The position numbers and the translations under genes are program-made. From assembly GCA_003508835.1 (NCBI GenBank), contig PUFA01000077.1, forward strand, positions 7,206,001 through 7,270,000: a stretch of 64,000 bases of DNA, in the 5' to 3' direction. This DNA is from Eonycteris spelaea. Its lineage: Eukaryota > Chordata > Mammalia > Chiroptera > Pteropodidae. The notes under the pieces were generated by a model. The model saw nothing but the letters and a program-made list of their open reading frames with translations. It did no database searches and had not been told where the DNA came from. Shown here piece by piece: positions 35,475 through 47,644 of the stretch (positions within the stretch are counted from its first letter, which is position 1; each line of letters opens with the position of its first letter).

Positions 35475-36360
35475 TTTTTTTTTTTTTTTTTAATTAATAG
35501 ACTGTTTTTTAGAGCAGTTTTAGATTTACAGAAAAATTGAGCACGTAGCACAGAGATGTCTAATGCTCCCACTTCCCCTATTTTTAACATCTTACATATT
35601 AGTGCGGTAAATTCGTTACAGTCGATGCATGAATATTAATACACTATTGACTCGAGCTCGTTTACATAGAGCTCACTCTTTGTATTATGCTGTTCTGTAG
35701 GGGTTTGGTGGTAAAACATACGTAACGTGACATTTCCCATTTCAGCGCGTGCAGCTCGGTGGCATTAGGTACACTCGCACTGTCACGCAGCCGTGACCGC
35801 GGCTCATCTCCAGCGGTTTCATTATCCCACCCGCACACTCGGTGCCCGTTAAACGCGAGCTCCTCCTCCCTGTGCCCCGCAGCCCCGTAGCCACCGTTCC
35901 ACTTTCTGTCTCTGTGTTCTTCATGTGAGTGGAATTATTACAACGTTGTCCTTTTGCGTCTGGCTCGCTTCACTTACCACAGTGTCTTTACGGTTCATCC
36001 ATGATGTAGCACGTCTCAGAATTTCTTGCCTTTTTAAGGCTGAATAATATTTCATCGTAGGTATAGACCATTGTTTATCCCTTTATCTGCCAAGCGACAC
36101 CGGGGTGGTTTCCACCTCAGGGCTGTAATACTGCGAATCAACGTTGGAATACAAATATCTGTTCAAGTCCCTGCTTTCAGTTCTCTATACCCAGAAGTGG
36201 AATTACTGTATCAAATGTTTCCTTAAACACACATGATGTCATGTTTCACAGGAATAACATATAGAATAGTTTCACTGCCCTAAAAAAAAAAAAAAAAAAT
36301 CTCCTGCTTCAACTCTTCATCCCTTCCCATCCTTGCCTCTGCTTAGATTTTAATATGTTT
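35475..36360 (-). repeat. Two nested L1M-type LINE 3' regions, antisense
   Basis: A T17 run at 35475-35491 (minus-strand poly(A)) begins one L1 3' end ('agagcagttttagatttaca', 'gaaaaattgagcacgtagca'). It appears to resume near 36255 ('atagaatagtttcactgccc') before 'cttcaactcttcatccc'. Between about 35706 and 36250 lies another L1 type ('tggcattaggtacactcgca', 'ctttctgtctctgtgttctt', 'gctgaataatatttcatcgt', 'tacccagaagtggaattact'). The 36282-36299 A18 run lies inside the outer element. The nesting is inferred from the order of blocks. Confidence 0.7.
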
Positions 36361-36399
36361 CTTCTGTGAAGTTTTAACTACTGTTTATACTGCTCTAAT

Positions 36400-38150
36400 A
36401 TGAAACTTTCAGGTCAGGATGAGTAGGATCCTTAAACTATTTGGAGAGTTAGTAAAATCAGTGATCGAGGGAATCCGAAAGCAAGAAATTCTGACCAATT
36501 ATTTACAGTTCCCTAGGTTTTCAGATTCCGAAAGTTACCTATAAAATAAACATAGAGATAACAAATATAGAGCTTTAGAATGTATGGGTTTCAAATAAGA
36601 TGTTCGGTGAGTGTTCAGTTGTGTATGCCACAGAGATTTATGAAGCACCTACTATATGCCAAGTCCTGTATTAGATGTTTTCCATGGAATGAGAGATTCC
36701 AGTCAAGCAAATTAGAGACTATTTTAGGAGCCTCCACCTTGTGCACCACCGTGCTACCCTTCCAGTTGTTCCCTAAGAGCCAAGTGTTTTGAAAGCTGTC
36801 TGTTCTCTAACCACACTTGAGCTAGACTTTCCCAGTTCGTTGAAAATAGCTTTTGACCCTCCGTTATAATCGTCAAGGAGTCCTGATGGCTAGGGATCTT
36901 GAGAAGAGAACTGGTCAGTTCTTTATCAGAGCCTGGGTCTTCAGTGGGGCTGGTCTGTGTGACTGGCGGTGTGTCCAGTCCTGTCATTCCAGTGGGGCCA
37001 AGGTACTTTGTATGGCTGTTTTCCAGTCTTGCCTTGCTCAGATTACCATATCTCTGTCTTCTCCAGTTGCTTGCTGACCTAGCCTTTTCCACTCTACTTC
37101 CTTTGTGCCAGTGACCATTTGAATGTAAAAAAACATTGTACTAGGATAGACCACGAAGAGAAAGTTCCTGTCCTTCCTCATCAGTAGGAGCAATATGCCT
37201 TTCGATAATTTGTTTACTCATATTTATATATATTCTGCATGATGTCACTATTTACATTATTTGAAACTTAATTTTTTTGTTAACAGTTAATTATCAATAG
37301 AAGTTCTAAGATTTTACATACACTCGGAGGTGCATGCATCCTGGCCTAGCTAGCTTTAATATTTTTTATTAAGCAAAATATGTAACCACTGTATACAACT
37401 ATAGCATAGATTCTGTAGTTAATGCTGAGGATTCTAGGAGTTATAAACAGACAGGCAGATTTAATTAAGGGAAAGCCCTAGCATCTATTTCTAATTCACT
37501 GTGCTACCTCAAGTATAAGAACTCTAAGTGCATTTGGAATAGAAAGCATATTTTGAAAAATTGAGGTTTGGTTGGTTGTTTGTTTGTTTAGATCAGTTCG
37601 ATTCTGGCCATTCGTCTCCCATACCCAATATTTTTGAACACTGTCTGAGTGTTTATATTACCACATTACCAGACTCTGACCATGCATTGTGCATGATATT
37701 GTAGAAGGATTCCATTCACATTTTCTACTGTTTTTGCTGTTTTTAAAGCATTTTAGTCTCCTATGGCTACACAATCAGAGAAATGTGAGTGGTTGTGATT
37801 TTTAATAGAGAGCCAAATAAATCCACGAAGAACAGTCTATCAGAGGTATTTTAATGGTACAGACTTTTAGATGGATTATTAATACTATACTCTCACCTCT
37901 TTGCTATTTGGGGTCTGGAGGGCCAGAGAAACAGAGGAGACGGAAGAAGAGCCTAAATTGCGTTTAGTGTTTCCACTGTTCCAAAGCCTAGATATAAATG
38001 AAAGATGAGCATTTATACTTAATTTATCTGGCCGGATCCCTGTGCCAAATGGCTACATATATACCATAAACACTGTGAAGAAGCAACCATGGAAACACTT
38101 GTTTTCTTGTTGGGCTAAATTTACTCTGGGTTGAATATTAACACAGTGCC
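36400..38150. other. Repeat-poor intronic DNA
   Basis: Little recognisable repeat apart from a scrap near 36628 ('gatttatgaagcacctacta'). AT-rich. A conserved non-coding element is possible but cannot be shown from one sequence. Confidence 0.4.
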
Positions 38151-38184
38151 TGGCAGTACTTTAAAAGCAAAAATAGCTTAAGCG

Positions 38185-38201
38185 TGACTCACTCTGAGTC
38201 A
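38185..38201. promoter_or_regulatory. Paired AP-1-type sites, inverted
   Basis: TGACTCA at 38185-38191 and TGAGTCA at 38195-38201, both exact AP-1 consensus sites, separated by three bases. They sit in a repeat-poor stretch. Binding in vivo is not shown. Confidence 0.45.
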
Positions 38202-38204
38202 TTT

Positions 38205-40365
38205 TCTGCTAGTGCTGCTATACTGCCTAGGGCTTGACATTGAACAAGTTGGCAGCCTGTATTGCTACATTTTTTCTAGGAACTCTGAACACATTTCATT
38301 CTTGCGAATTCGCTTGTGCAATGATATTAAATAGAGTAATATGTTTATTTTGTTTCAAAGTCAAATGAATTTGAGAATGGTGAAACCGAAGTATTTTTCT
38401 TGGGCTTTCTGGAAAAACTAGATTCTCAGAATTCTCCTGTGGTTAAAAGACTTGCTTTATTTTATAAAGAATTAATAAAATGTCACAGAGGTTTTGTTTT
38501 AGAGGCGTGGGCTTTTCTGATCTAAAACATCATGCTGCTTGAAAATCATTGTAAAAACGAGCCACGTAATACTACCAAGTAAGATTCATTAATTTTCCAA
38601 CAGCCTGACAAGATGGGCTGTGCCATTGAGAAAGGTTTTCTTTTTTCTTTCTTCTTTTTTTTCTTAATGCAGTGAGACGTGCAACATGGCCTGCCTTGTA
38701 GTTAAGTTGGGTGTATGACTTGTAAACTTCTCTCTTGTTATTAAAGGTTATATAATGAGAAGTTCATTGGTTTTGAAAGGCAGGCCAAACCCACCCACTG
38801 GATTTCTTATTGGCCCTTTAAATGTATTGCATGCCTTTCCCTGAGTAACCGGTGTGGCTGAGGAAGGAGTGAGTGGCTTGTTGGCTGACTGTTTGTAGCA
38901 AAACCTCTGAAGGATCAGTTGATCTCATCTGGGTTGGGGTCAGGAATGGCTGAGAGTCTAAAACTGTATATATGAGGATGGTTTTCCCTCGATGTTGCAA
39001 TCTTTATTGTAACATGTTTTTGTGTTTAGTTTTTAGAGTTGCCTAACTATCATTTCAATTGAGGCTCAGTTGCAACTCTTTTATTATAAACTGTAGGGAA
39101 CATGATTTTTTAAAACATTACTTAAAGGCACTTTCATGTTGCCTTAGGATTTCATGATTTATATAGAAAGAGTTTTCCTGTGACAGCTTAAAACCAAAAT
39201 GAGCCTAACCCAGTGCTTGATATTATTTTGAAATTGTTTTACCATAACATTCTTTCATTAGAAGATGTAACTCTGGCAGAGAATTTCAACATACTTGCAT
39301 AAATTGTGTTTCATATTACAACTTGTTCTCTACTTGACTTCATTGAAATTAATAAAAGGGCTCTTTCAGAAGGATCTGGTGAGTTAGCATCATTATTTAA
39401 AAAAAAAAAAAAGGAAAGAACTTACTCATAATGTATCCTGTGTTGCTAAGTTTGCAAAGTTAGCTATCTCAGCCACACCCAAAAGCCCTTTCAGAAGACT
39501 GAAATCCACTTATTCATTTACCCTGGCTCAGAATTTACTTCCCAATAAAGTAAAATGTAAGAGCTGAGATCGATATGAATTTTCCCTGAGATATATGATG
39601 ATTTCATGAAAAACTAACATTTGGAAATTGAGTTGCTGCCAAATCTTGAATGTAACATGTAGTTCCTTGTTCTGTGGTTAGAGAGATCCTTTAAAGCAGA
39701 ACTTTCTGACTTGGGCCGTGGGTGCTAAAAACATCTCAAGGTGCTTTTTATATTCGAAAGGGGTGCCGTCGCCCTGCCCTAGGCCTGGAGGAGATATGCC
39801 AGTCCCGCTGCAGCATCTCCCTGAGCCGTGGTCACAAAGACCCTTGCTGCTAGATTTCGGAATCATATGAATGAGTTATTTGTATGGCCTGAAAATTAAC
39901 TCAACAGATTTAGTTAACCCACCCGTTTCCGCTTCAGGCTGTGAACTGAGAGGCTGGTCAAAATGAGTCTCTGCACAGCCCAGTAGACATCCCGTTATTA
40001 TTGAAGTTACACAGATGTGTATGGTCTACATCTATGTATTAAGATAACAAAAAGGCTTCACACAGAGCCTAACAACATAAAATAGGCGCTCAATAAAAGC
40101 TCATGAAATTTGAATTTATTTGTATGACAGATATGACATCTGCTCATCTTACTTGGTTTGTAAAGTTTTGTTCTTTTGCTTTCATTTTTCCTTTCAGCAT
40201 TATTATTATATGCCTGAAACTAAGATATTTGAGACAAAAATTTATTAAGCCTTCAAGAAGTACATGTGCAAAATCACTAGATACATTAATCATATGATTT
40301 TTTTAAAAAAAAAACTCTAGGTACCAGGATGTCATGCCTTGCAGTACTAGTAACATTTATTTTTT
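38205..40365. other. Repeat-poor intronic DNA
   Basis: No repeat or gene assigned apart from short homopolymers, including A13 near 39400. A stretch near 38580-38800 is unique and of even composition. Confidence 0.4.
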
Positions 40366-40369
40366 TTTA

Positions 40370-40585
40370 ACCAGTAACAACTGTTGACCTTCTTTACGCA
40401 CTTCCTGTGTATCAGTTATGTTCAAGGTGGTGTGAGGTAGGTGGTGGAATCTCACCCATTTTACAAAGGAGGATAATGAGGCTCACAGAGGTTGAGCAAT
40501 TTGCCCAACTTTATATTCATGATTCAACCCCAGGAGATCTGGCTGCAGAATCCTTGCCCGTAACCATTACGTAAACTGCCTCTCT
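40370..40585 (+). repeat. MIR SINE, sense, near full length
   Basis: 'acgcacttcctgtgtatcag', 'cccattttacaaaggaggat', 'gaggctcacagaggttgagc', 'caatttgcccaactttatat' and the terminal 'gtaaccattacgtaaactgc' cover MIR to its end. Confidence 0.85.
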
Positions 40586-40599
40586 CTCTCGTTGACTGG

Positions 40600-41985
40600 C
40601 TTTGTTGAGGAAAAAGAAAGAACTCTTAGAAGTAAGAGAAAGTGGGAAGTCAGTACACCAGTGATAATGTGATCTCTTTTGTGGAATGTTAGTTTTGGGG
40701 TTTTTTTAATAAGTGATTATTTTGGAGGACTTTTGTTACAATCTGTCTTGCTAAAACAAAGTGGCTTCATACGTGGACTAATTCTGAGGGTGATTTACCA
40801 CATATCCAGCATATCTTTCTCAGGCTACATGTGCTAATCCCCAAAATGAGGTAAGCCTGGGAACTTAGTGTTCTTACACATTACCTCAGAGACTAAAATC
40901 GGCTCTGAAACCAGTATTGGGCTCTGCCATTCAAAGAGGCACTGGGGGGCAGTGCCTGGAAACAACGTAGCTAAAAGTATAGCTTTTCTTCCATTGAGGG
41001 CAGGCCTCCTTTCATCTCGTGACTCTTTCAAGCTCTCTCACAACCTCTTTCTGTCCTTTCTACTCCATTCACCTCAAACCCAACAGTTCTTTTTTACAGT
41101 CAACACTGCTAAACAGTGATTCAGAGCCCTGCAGCTCTTGTTTCTTCCTTGGCTTTGTCCACATTCCCGAGAGTTCCAAGTGGAAGAAGTGAAAATCGTC
41201 AGCCCACCCCGTTCCCGGGTCCTGTCGCCCGCCAGCGCCCTGTCAGGAGCAGGGACTAACGGTTCAGTGAGCAGATAAGCTCTGGGGAGGTCCTCAGTAG
41301 TTTGTGTTGTGCTGCGGGGGTGCTCCCTACTTAGTTCTTGGTATATTTTCCAAAGAAAGTGTTTTCTCTGAGCACTTATTCGCTGAACAAAGTTCTCCCA
41401 CAAGGACATATTAGTTTTCACTTCAGGCAGCACAGGCTTTGGCAGTTGTAGACAAATTCTCATGCTGTTTGGTGAGGTATAAAATAACACACTTTAGGAG
41501 AATGAATGCATTTCCAAGGTCACTGTTAGCATTTTCTTATTCCCCAAGTAACGATGTCCAAAAGATGCATTTTTAACAGACTCGTTACAGTTTAATGGAA
41601 GTGTATCGTCAAGTCTCTGAAATTGCCCTCACTTAACGCCCACACATGTAAAACCTACCAATTATTTACACTTTTGATTCGATATAGTCATCATATTTAT
41701 TTGTAAAAAACAATGCGTACAGTTTTCTTCAGGAAAACCAGAAGCAAGCATTTAGTCTTCATCCTTTTCTTGGCATATTAAACCGACATTGGGATGAAAG
41801 TGTCCCACCCTGAGGACATTATGGCTTTTGACCGAGTATTCTCGTGGCCCGGTCTTTGTGTGGATTTTCTTTTAAACATGTCCAATCCTGACATTTTAAA
41901 ATACCATTTTATAAATTTTCCAGAAAGGGAAGGTGACCATACAATGATCAGATGGTAAATTCTAATCATGGGACATTCGCGTGGG
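40600..41985. other. Intronic DNA, no feature recognised
   Basis: A minus-strand frame of 138 codons at 41074-41490 resembles no protein I know. No repeat was assigned. Confidence 0.4.
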
Positions 41986-42033
41986 TCATTTGTAATTGAA
42001 GACAGTGCATCCTTTGTAATTGAAGACAGTGCA
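41986..42033. repeat. 24-bp tandem duplication, two copies
   Basis: Copies at 41986-42009 and 42010-42033 agree at 23 of 24 positions; each ends GAAGACAGTGCA. Confidence 0.95.
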
Positions 42034-42924
42034 GATGAGGACATGGGATGGCCGGGAACAGAAAGTGGAGAGGTGAACAGCTGCTCTCTCTGCTCTGTGC
42101 CCCCTCGTATCTGTAGCCAGGACCAGTTCTAGATCTCGTCCTTGGTGCTCGGGGGCCTTGCGGGTTTGGCAAACCAGCCAGAGCACTGCAGGCCACTCCG
42201 GATTCCTGGATTAGTGCTTTCCTAGGCTTTCACTGCCTGACCCCTGCAGGAAGGAATGCCATGTGTCGGAGAGTGAGTAAGGAGTGACTCTTGAGAATAA
42301 AAATGTGGTTTTGGAAATGAAGAAGTGGAGGAGTGTGGAGCACAGGGAGAAGAAGGGGAATAAGCACAAATGGGGGAGAAAATTGGGGGAAGAAGACAAA
42401 GGAGGAAGAGACAACTTTTCCTGCCCCCTCTCTACTCTTTCCTGAGGGACAACCTGGTTATTTCTGCTTTCCCCCTGAGCTTCCTCTTTTTCCTGCCCCT
42501 CCAATGGCACTGCCCTTCAAAACTTGTTCCCTCCTCCCTCTCCCTCACCTGCTGTGTCATTCCCAACCCCTCACCCCCATCAACTTCCCTGAGTGGCCGC
42601 ATCCCACTTTGCAGAAGGGTCCACCAGTGAGTGCCCCATTCACAGCCGTGCCTGGCACAGTCACTGTCACTCGGCGTCTGTTTGAGGATCAGCCTTCACT
42701 ACCCAACGACTCACCTAGGCTTTCCAGGTCCCTTCAGATAGAAGGAACCCCTGCACCCGTACTTGTCCATCTTCCAACTAAGTGAATAATCTCCTGACCC
42801 ATGAGATACGAGACAGGGGAAGACCTGCTGCGTCCTAGACATGGTGACGTGACTTCATAAGTAGTATCTACATCAGTTCTGCAGCTTAAAAAGAGAAAGT
42901 GCAGGGATTTTTCTGGATTTGTGG

Positions 42925-43035
42925 ATAGGGTAACTGCCCCAGAGAGAGCAAGTCACACAGCTGATAAGTGGCTGAGCTGGAATGCCAACCCAGTCTTTCC
43001 GCCTCCAGGGCTGGTGCTTTGCTGCCTACCAAATT
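42925..43035 (+). repeat. MIR SINE 3' part, sense
   Basis: 'gagcaagtcacacagctgat', 'aagtggctgagctggaatgc' and 'caacccagtctttccgcctc' match MIR. Confidence 0.8.
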
Positions 43036-43269
43036 TCAACTCAAAGGTTTGCTTACTCGGCTTCCTGTTTAGAATTAAGGAAAACATTTGTTAATAGTTT
43101 CTTCTAAACTACAGCATTAACTCTCGATGTTTAATGATCTCTACACGAATATATTGCAGTTAATATTCAATATCAGGAAGTCTTTCAATGGACTAGTAAA
43201 ACCTTTAGTATTCACAAATATGATTAAATAGAATTTGATTAGAATTTCTGTATATTCAATCTTTTTAAA

Positions 43270-43565
43270 TTTCTTTTTTAACTCTACAAATGCTTATATT
43301 ATAGAAAATTCAGATAATCCCATCACTCAGAAATAATCACATATTAATATCTTCTGTATTTTCTTGGTCTTTTTTCCTTTTGTGTGTACTTGAAAATTTA
43401 TGTCCTGAGTATTTTGCTTAGTATAGTGTGAGCTCATTAAGTATTTGAAAGCATGATTTTAAATTGGTACCTAATATTCCATCTTATATATGTACCATTA
43501 TTTTCCTTTTTGAGTAATGCCCCTCAATTAATATTTACTCACTGTCAGTGGATAAGAATTGATAT
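43270..43565 (-). repeat. L1M-type LINE fragment, antisense
   Basis: 'cacatattaatatcttctgt', 'gtacctaatattccatctta' and 'tatgtaccattattttcct' are complement L1 text. Strongly diverged. Confidence 0.55.
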
Positions 43566-43799
43566 AATAAATTTTTTAAATCCATTTAATAGATTAAAAA
43601 TAATATTTGTTTTATGCACTAAGTCTGAATTATCAAAAATGCACCATTTTCAATTTCTTTGTTATTTTTAATTTATGTATTATGAAGATTAAATAATGGT
43701 CTATTTTTCAGGTAGAAGTTGTTTTCTAAAAATTACTTCAGAAGTTGAAACAAGTGATTGGGGTTTTGTTCTGGTAAAAGTTTATTCCTTTTGAAAATG

Positions 43800-44200
43800 T
43801 TTTGATACTTTATTTGTTCAATTAGCAGACATTTCTTAAATCCCTTCCAGTACAAGGTGTTAATTGCTGAGAATAAAAAGAAGAAAAGCCTGCTTTCTGC
43901 CTTCAGGAAGCTTATAATTCATGCAGGTAACATACATATAAGCATGATGTTATGTAAACATAAGTAAAGTATTATAACACAAAGAAATAAACACTAAAGG
44001 AAAGCTTCAAGCAGTGTGCAGGGAGACCACAAGGAAAAAAGTGGTCAATCCTGAGCAGTGGACTAGAGGGAAGACTTCCTGGAAGAGTTGACATTTGAGC
44101 TTGACCTTGAGGCATGGGTAGGATGTCACTTGGAGAAGGCAGGAAAGGGCATGTGAGGCTGAGGGTATCGTATAATCAGAACCACAGGGGCCGGAGAGTG
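43800..44200 (+). repeat. Ancient interspersed repeat, unassigned family
   Basis: 'tctgccttcaggaagcttat', 'gaagacttcctggaagagtt', 'gacatttgagcttgaccttg' and 'aggcatgggtaggatgtc' follow the widespread old repeat that reads 'ctgccctcaaggagct...cttcctggaggagg...gagctgggccttgaagg'. Confidence 0.6.
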
Positions 44201-44339
44201 CACGTCACATTTGAGGAAAGCGAATGTCGCAGAGGGGTTGGTGTGTCATGTGCCGGGCTGGCGAAGGCAGGTGTAATGGGAGCGAGGCAGAAGGCAGTGG
44301 AGATGAACCTAGAGCAAGACGGGGATCAGATCATTGATG

Positions 44340-44550
44340 GTCAGTTCACGTGTGCCTGGCTCTGCGCTAAGTTCCTTCTCATGTGAAATCTCATTTGATT
44401 TGCATAACACTTGTGAGCTATTAATATCACCACTCAAAGATGGAAGTAAAAGCTCAGAAAGCCTAAGTATTTTCCCCCCAAATCACAAAGCTTGCAAAAC
44501 TCAAACCCAGGCCCGAAATTCATGCTTTCTTCCCCATCACCTTCCTACGT
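44340..44550 (+). repeat. MIR SINE, sense, near full length
   Basis: 'tgtgcctggctctgcgctaa', 'atctcatttgatttgcataa', 'aagtaaaagctcagaaagcc', 'aaatcacaaagcttgcaaaa' and 'aactcaaacccaggcccgaa' follow MIR. Confidence 0.85.
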
Positions 44551-44599
44551 TGAGCTAAAACTGTAGAAAGCCCTGAAGTCTTTGTCAAGGTGTTTGGAT

Positions 44600-45760
44600 T
44601 CTTTTGGAGGTAGTCCTGGTTTTTGAGAAGTGACGTCAGACTGGCGAAGATACTTCTAGGGGCAGAGTGAAGGGTGAGTTGGAAATAGATATCGCAAGAA
44701 GTGAGCCAAGATAAAAGACTGCCACAGAAATCCAGCAGGCCGTGGAGAATCTGAACTACTGCAGTGACGGTGGACAAGGCAGAGAGGTGGGAGAGTCTGA
44801 GAGAGAGTTTAAGCACTTAGACTGACAGTCTGAAGACAGTGAGGAAGCCTGGAGGAGGTTAGTAGTCTCACTTAAAAAAAAAAAATCATGCGCCCTTAAT
44901 AGTTAAATTCTTTGGGGCATGTGTCCAGTACAAAAGTTTTAATATGTTGACCCCATTTCCAGTGGAGTTTCTTGTGTATACCCATTTTAGAGATCACCGG
45001 CATTAAGAAGAATAGTGTTCGGGGAGGCTGGAGGAGGAAAGGGTGGCAGTGAATTAGAGTTTGGCTTTGGACTTAGTAATTTCAAGATGCCTAACGGAGT
45101 GCAGCCCTTTGAAGATGCTTCGTACAAAGTTGAAAGTGGGTATTAAAGATTATAGAGGGAAAACAATACCAAGCTTATGTTCCAGTGAAGTTCAGCTTTA
45201 TCCTCAAGATAGAGTCCAGTGTTTTTTTTCACAGTTCTTTCTTCATAAGAATAATTATGGATTAAAAAGGAGTCTGTTTTATATTATTTTTAGCTACATA
45301 TCTTTAGTCAGTTGTTTTACTGTTATATCATTTGATTCTCAACTAAATATTTACAGATTTTCGAAAATGTATCCAATTTATCCTTGGCAATCTAAATTCA
45401 GGAGTGAATATTCTTACAATAGATCTTTTGTGTAGCTAAAAACATAAAGATCTTTTTGAAGACCTTGTCGATTGTAATTCATCGACCTATTCAGACTTCT
45501 TTAGAATAGTCAAAAGTATCAAGCCTCAACTTGTCTTCTAAGCAGAGAATTTCACCCAGAGATCAGAATGTCTTTAGTAATGGCTTATGCTTTTCAGTAA
45601 CTTTTTCAAAAGTGTAATTCATGTTTCCTTCTGGCCAATCTTTCATTACTGAATTAATACCTACAAAGCTTAGCCCAGAATACTTTCAATTTACGAAGAC
45701 CCTACAATTATATAATTAACAGCATAAATGCTGTTTGGTGTTTTTTGGGTTAGTTCATTT
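44600..45760. other. Intronic DNA, mostly unassigned
   Basis: A block near 44590-44830 may continue the ancient repeat of 43800-44200. A 124-codon + frame at 45061-45435 resembles no known protein. Confidence 0.35.
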
Positions 45761-45766
45761 GGTTTG

Positions 45767-45794
45767 ATTTTAATTAAGAATACTTAATTAAAAT
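45767..45794. repeat. 12-bp AT-rich perfect palindrome
   Basis: ATTTTAATTAAG at 45767-45778 pairs with CTTAATTAAAAT at 45783-45794 around a 4-base loop. Confidence 0.9.
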
Positions 45795-45799
45795 ATTTT

Positions 45800-46840
45800 A
45801 ATTGATATTCATTGATATTCAGAGCATGTTTCCTTTTGGGGAAGTATACATGAGAAACAGCTGTAATCCTCCAAATCTCATGAAGTTCAGGTAACTTTCT
45901 TTTTGTCTATTTTCTAAGTCATTGTCAATATCAGTATCCTCGATGACTATTTCTTGAATAACCAGTGAATAGTCTACACTATAACAAGCTGATCACATGC
46001 AAATGTGGGAAAACACCTATTTTTTTTAATTGCTTAATAGATAAAAGAGTACAAAGAACTCACCAGACTAGGTCACTTTCAAGTTCACAAAATGAGTGTT
46101 TGGTGCAATTAGGCAAGATGGATTCCCAAAACAAGTACCTAAAAATGGAAGGCTTCCTATTGGAGGAAATTGCAAAGCAAAATCAAGTCAGTGGGTCTTT
46201 CTGATCTCGCCCCTGTCTTCTTAGACAGCAAGGGGCAGCAGCGTGAGATAGTTGTACCTGGTGGAGCCATTGCCTTTTGTTAGCTCTTCTCTTCGCTGAG
46301 TCTATAAGTAGCAGGTACAGCTGCCCTGGAGGAACAGTAAATGGTTGAGATAGAGGATCAAGGCATTGAACAAAATCACAATATGGCTTAGTGGTTGATA
46401 AAAATTCCGATATATAATATGACATCTAACACATATTACCCTGTTCTCTTGTTTTGTTAAGTCTTTATTCTAGAGAACAGATATTTAGGACTGTGAGTCA
46501 TAGGATAAACCTCGCAGTCTCAGGTTGTTTATAGTTGTTTTATAGGTGGTCACAGGATGATCCCATAGACAGGAAGTGCTGTGCCATGGCTCATAGATTT
46601 AGTCCATGTGAAGGAATGATTGCTGACCTCCCTTTGAGAAAGCAGCTTGTTTTCATAGCTTATCAGTGAGTTCACAGTCTATTGCTATTTGGTATTTGGC
46701 CAGTGTAAATCAGCACAGCTATTGCAAGAACAAAGTGATTAAAGCATCGTAAGACCTTTGTTCTGGTTCTGCCACTTTCATATTAGTAAGTGCTCACGGG
46801 CCGGCCTCTTTAAGGGCTTTCTCGCTCCCTGGAAGAGTTT
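45800..46840. other. Intronic DNA, no feature recognised
   Basis: No repeat or gene assigned. Confidence 0.4.
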
Positions 46841-46846
46841 TGCTTT

Positions 46847-46868
46847 GTGTGTGTGTGTGTGTGTGTGT
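46847..46868. repeat. (GT)11 microsatellite
   Basis: Perfect GT run of 22 bases. Confidence 0.95.
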
Positions 46869-47199
46869 TGCCACAGGACTGTGATCATGCTCATCATAGC
46901 ACTTTTGCGCAACGTAGGTTGCAACTGACTGGTGAGTAATGAAATTGTTATAAAAGGTTGTGACCAGCATTTTATTAAAAAGGAAAAGATTACTGAATAG
47001 GGTAGTTTAGAAATTACCACAGTGTGCATCATGGATAGGAAGAGTATTGTTTCACTTAAACAGATATTTCCATATATTGGGTGGTAATGTAAAATACATT
47101 TCTTAGTACAGGTCATGGTAAAAAAAAAAAATGAAGAATTTCATTGTTCCATGAGCCACATCATCGTGGAATTATCAGTGTATAAGTTTATTTCATCTG

Positions 47200-47325
47200 C
47201 TAGACTACGTACCTCTTGAAAGAAGGAATCACATTTTATCTAATCCCTAATACCTATGTCAGAGCCAATGACACATTCTAGGTATGCAGGAAATGTTTGT
47301 GGAATGAGTGAGTGAATGAATGGAT
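47200..47325 (+). repeat. L2 LINE 3' end, sense
   Basis: 'agactacgtacctcttgaaa', 'gaaggaatcacattttatct' and a terminal 'gtttgtggaatgagtgagtg' plus 'aatgaatgg' are L2 terminus. Confidence 0.8.
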
Positions 47326-47485
47326 GAAAGCCACTTCTCTTCTCTGAGCCTCATATTTCTTTTTCATAAATTTGAATGTTACCGTGGTGTCTCACAGTCT
47401 CATGGTGAAGATCAGTTAACATGATGCACGCGAACGCTTACGTAAGCGCTGTATGCATATTAAGAATTATTGTCTGGCATGATTT
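47326..47485 (-). repeat. MIR SINE, antisense
   Basis: 'ctcttctctgagcctcatat', 'tctcatggtgaagatcagtt' and 'gcttacgtaagcgctgtatg' follow antisense MIR. It abuts the L2 terminus. Confidence 0.7.
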
Positions 47486-47644
47486 CCGTTATTATTGTTG
47501 GGCACATAAACCTCAGGAACTCTTGAAATCTTAACTCGGTGTTCTAAAGATGACATATTTATTGCAGTACTATTAATAGTGATGAGATGTCCCTTTTTAG
47601 GTATTGAGTTAGGAGACAAACTTGAAAACTTAGGTATGTGTCTT

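Noticed and set aside
42333..42785. 150-codon + frame, the longest in the window
   Set aside because: C/T-rich low-complexity sequence giving Pro, Ser, Leu and Phe runs, overlapping another open frame; no recognisable protein.
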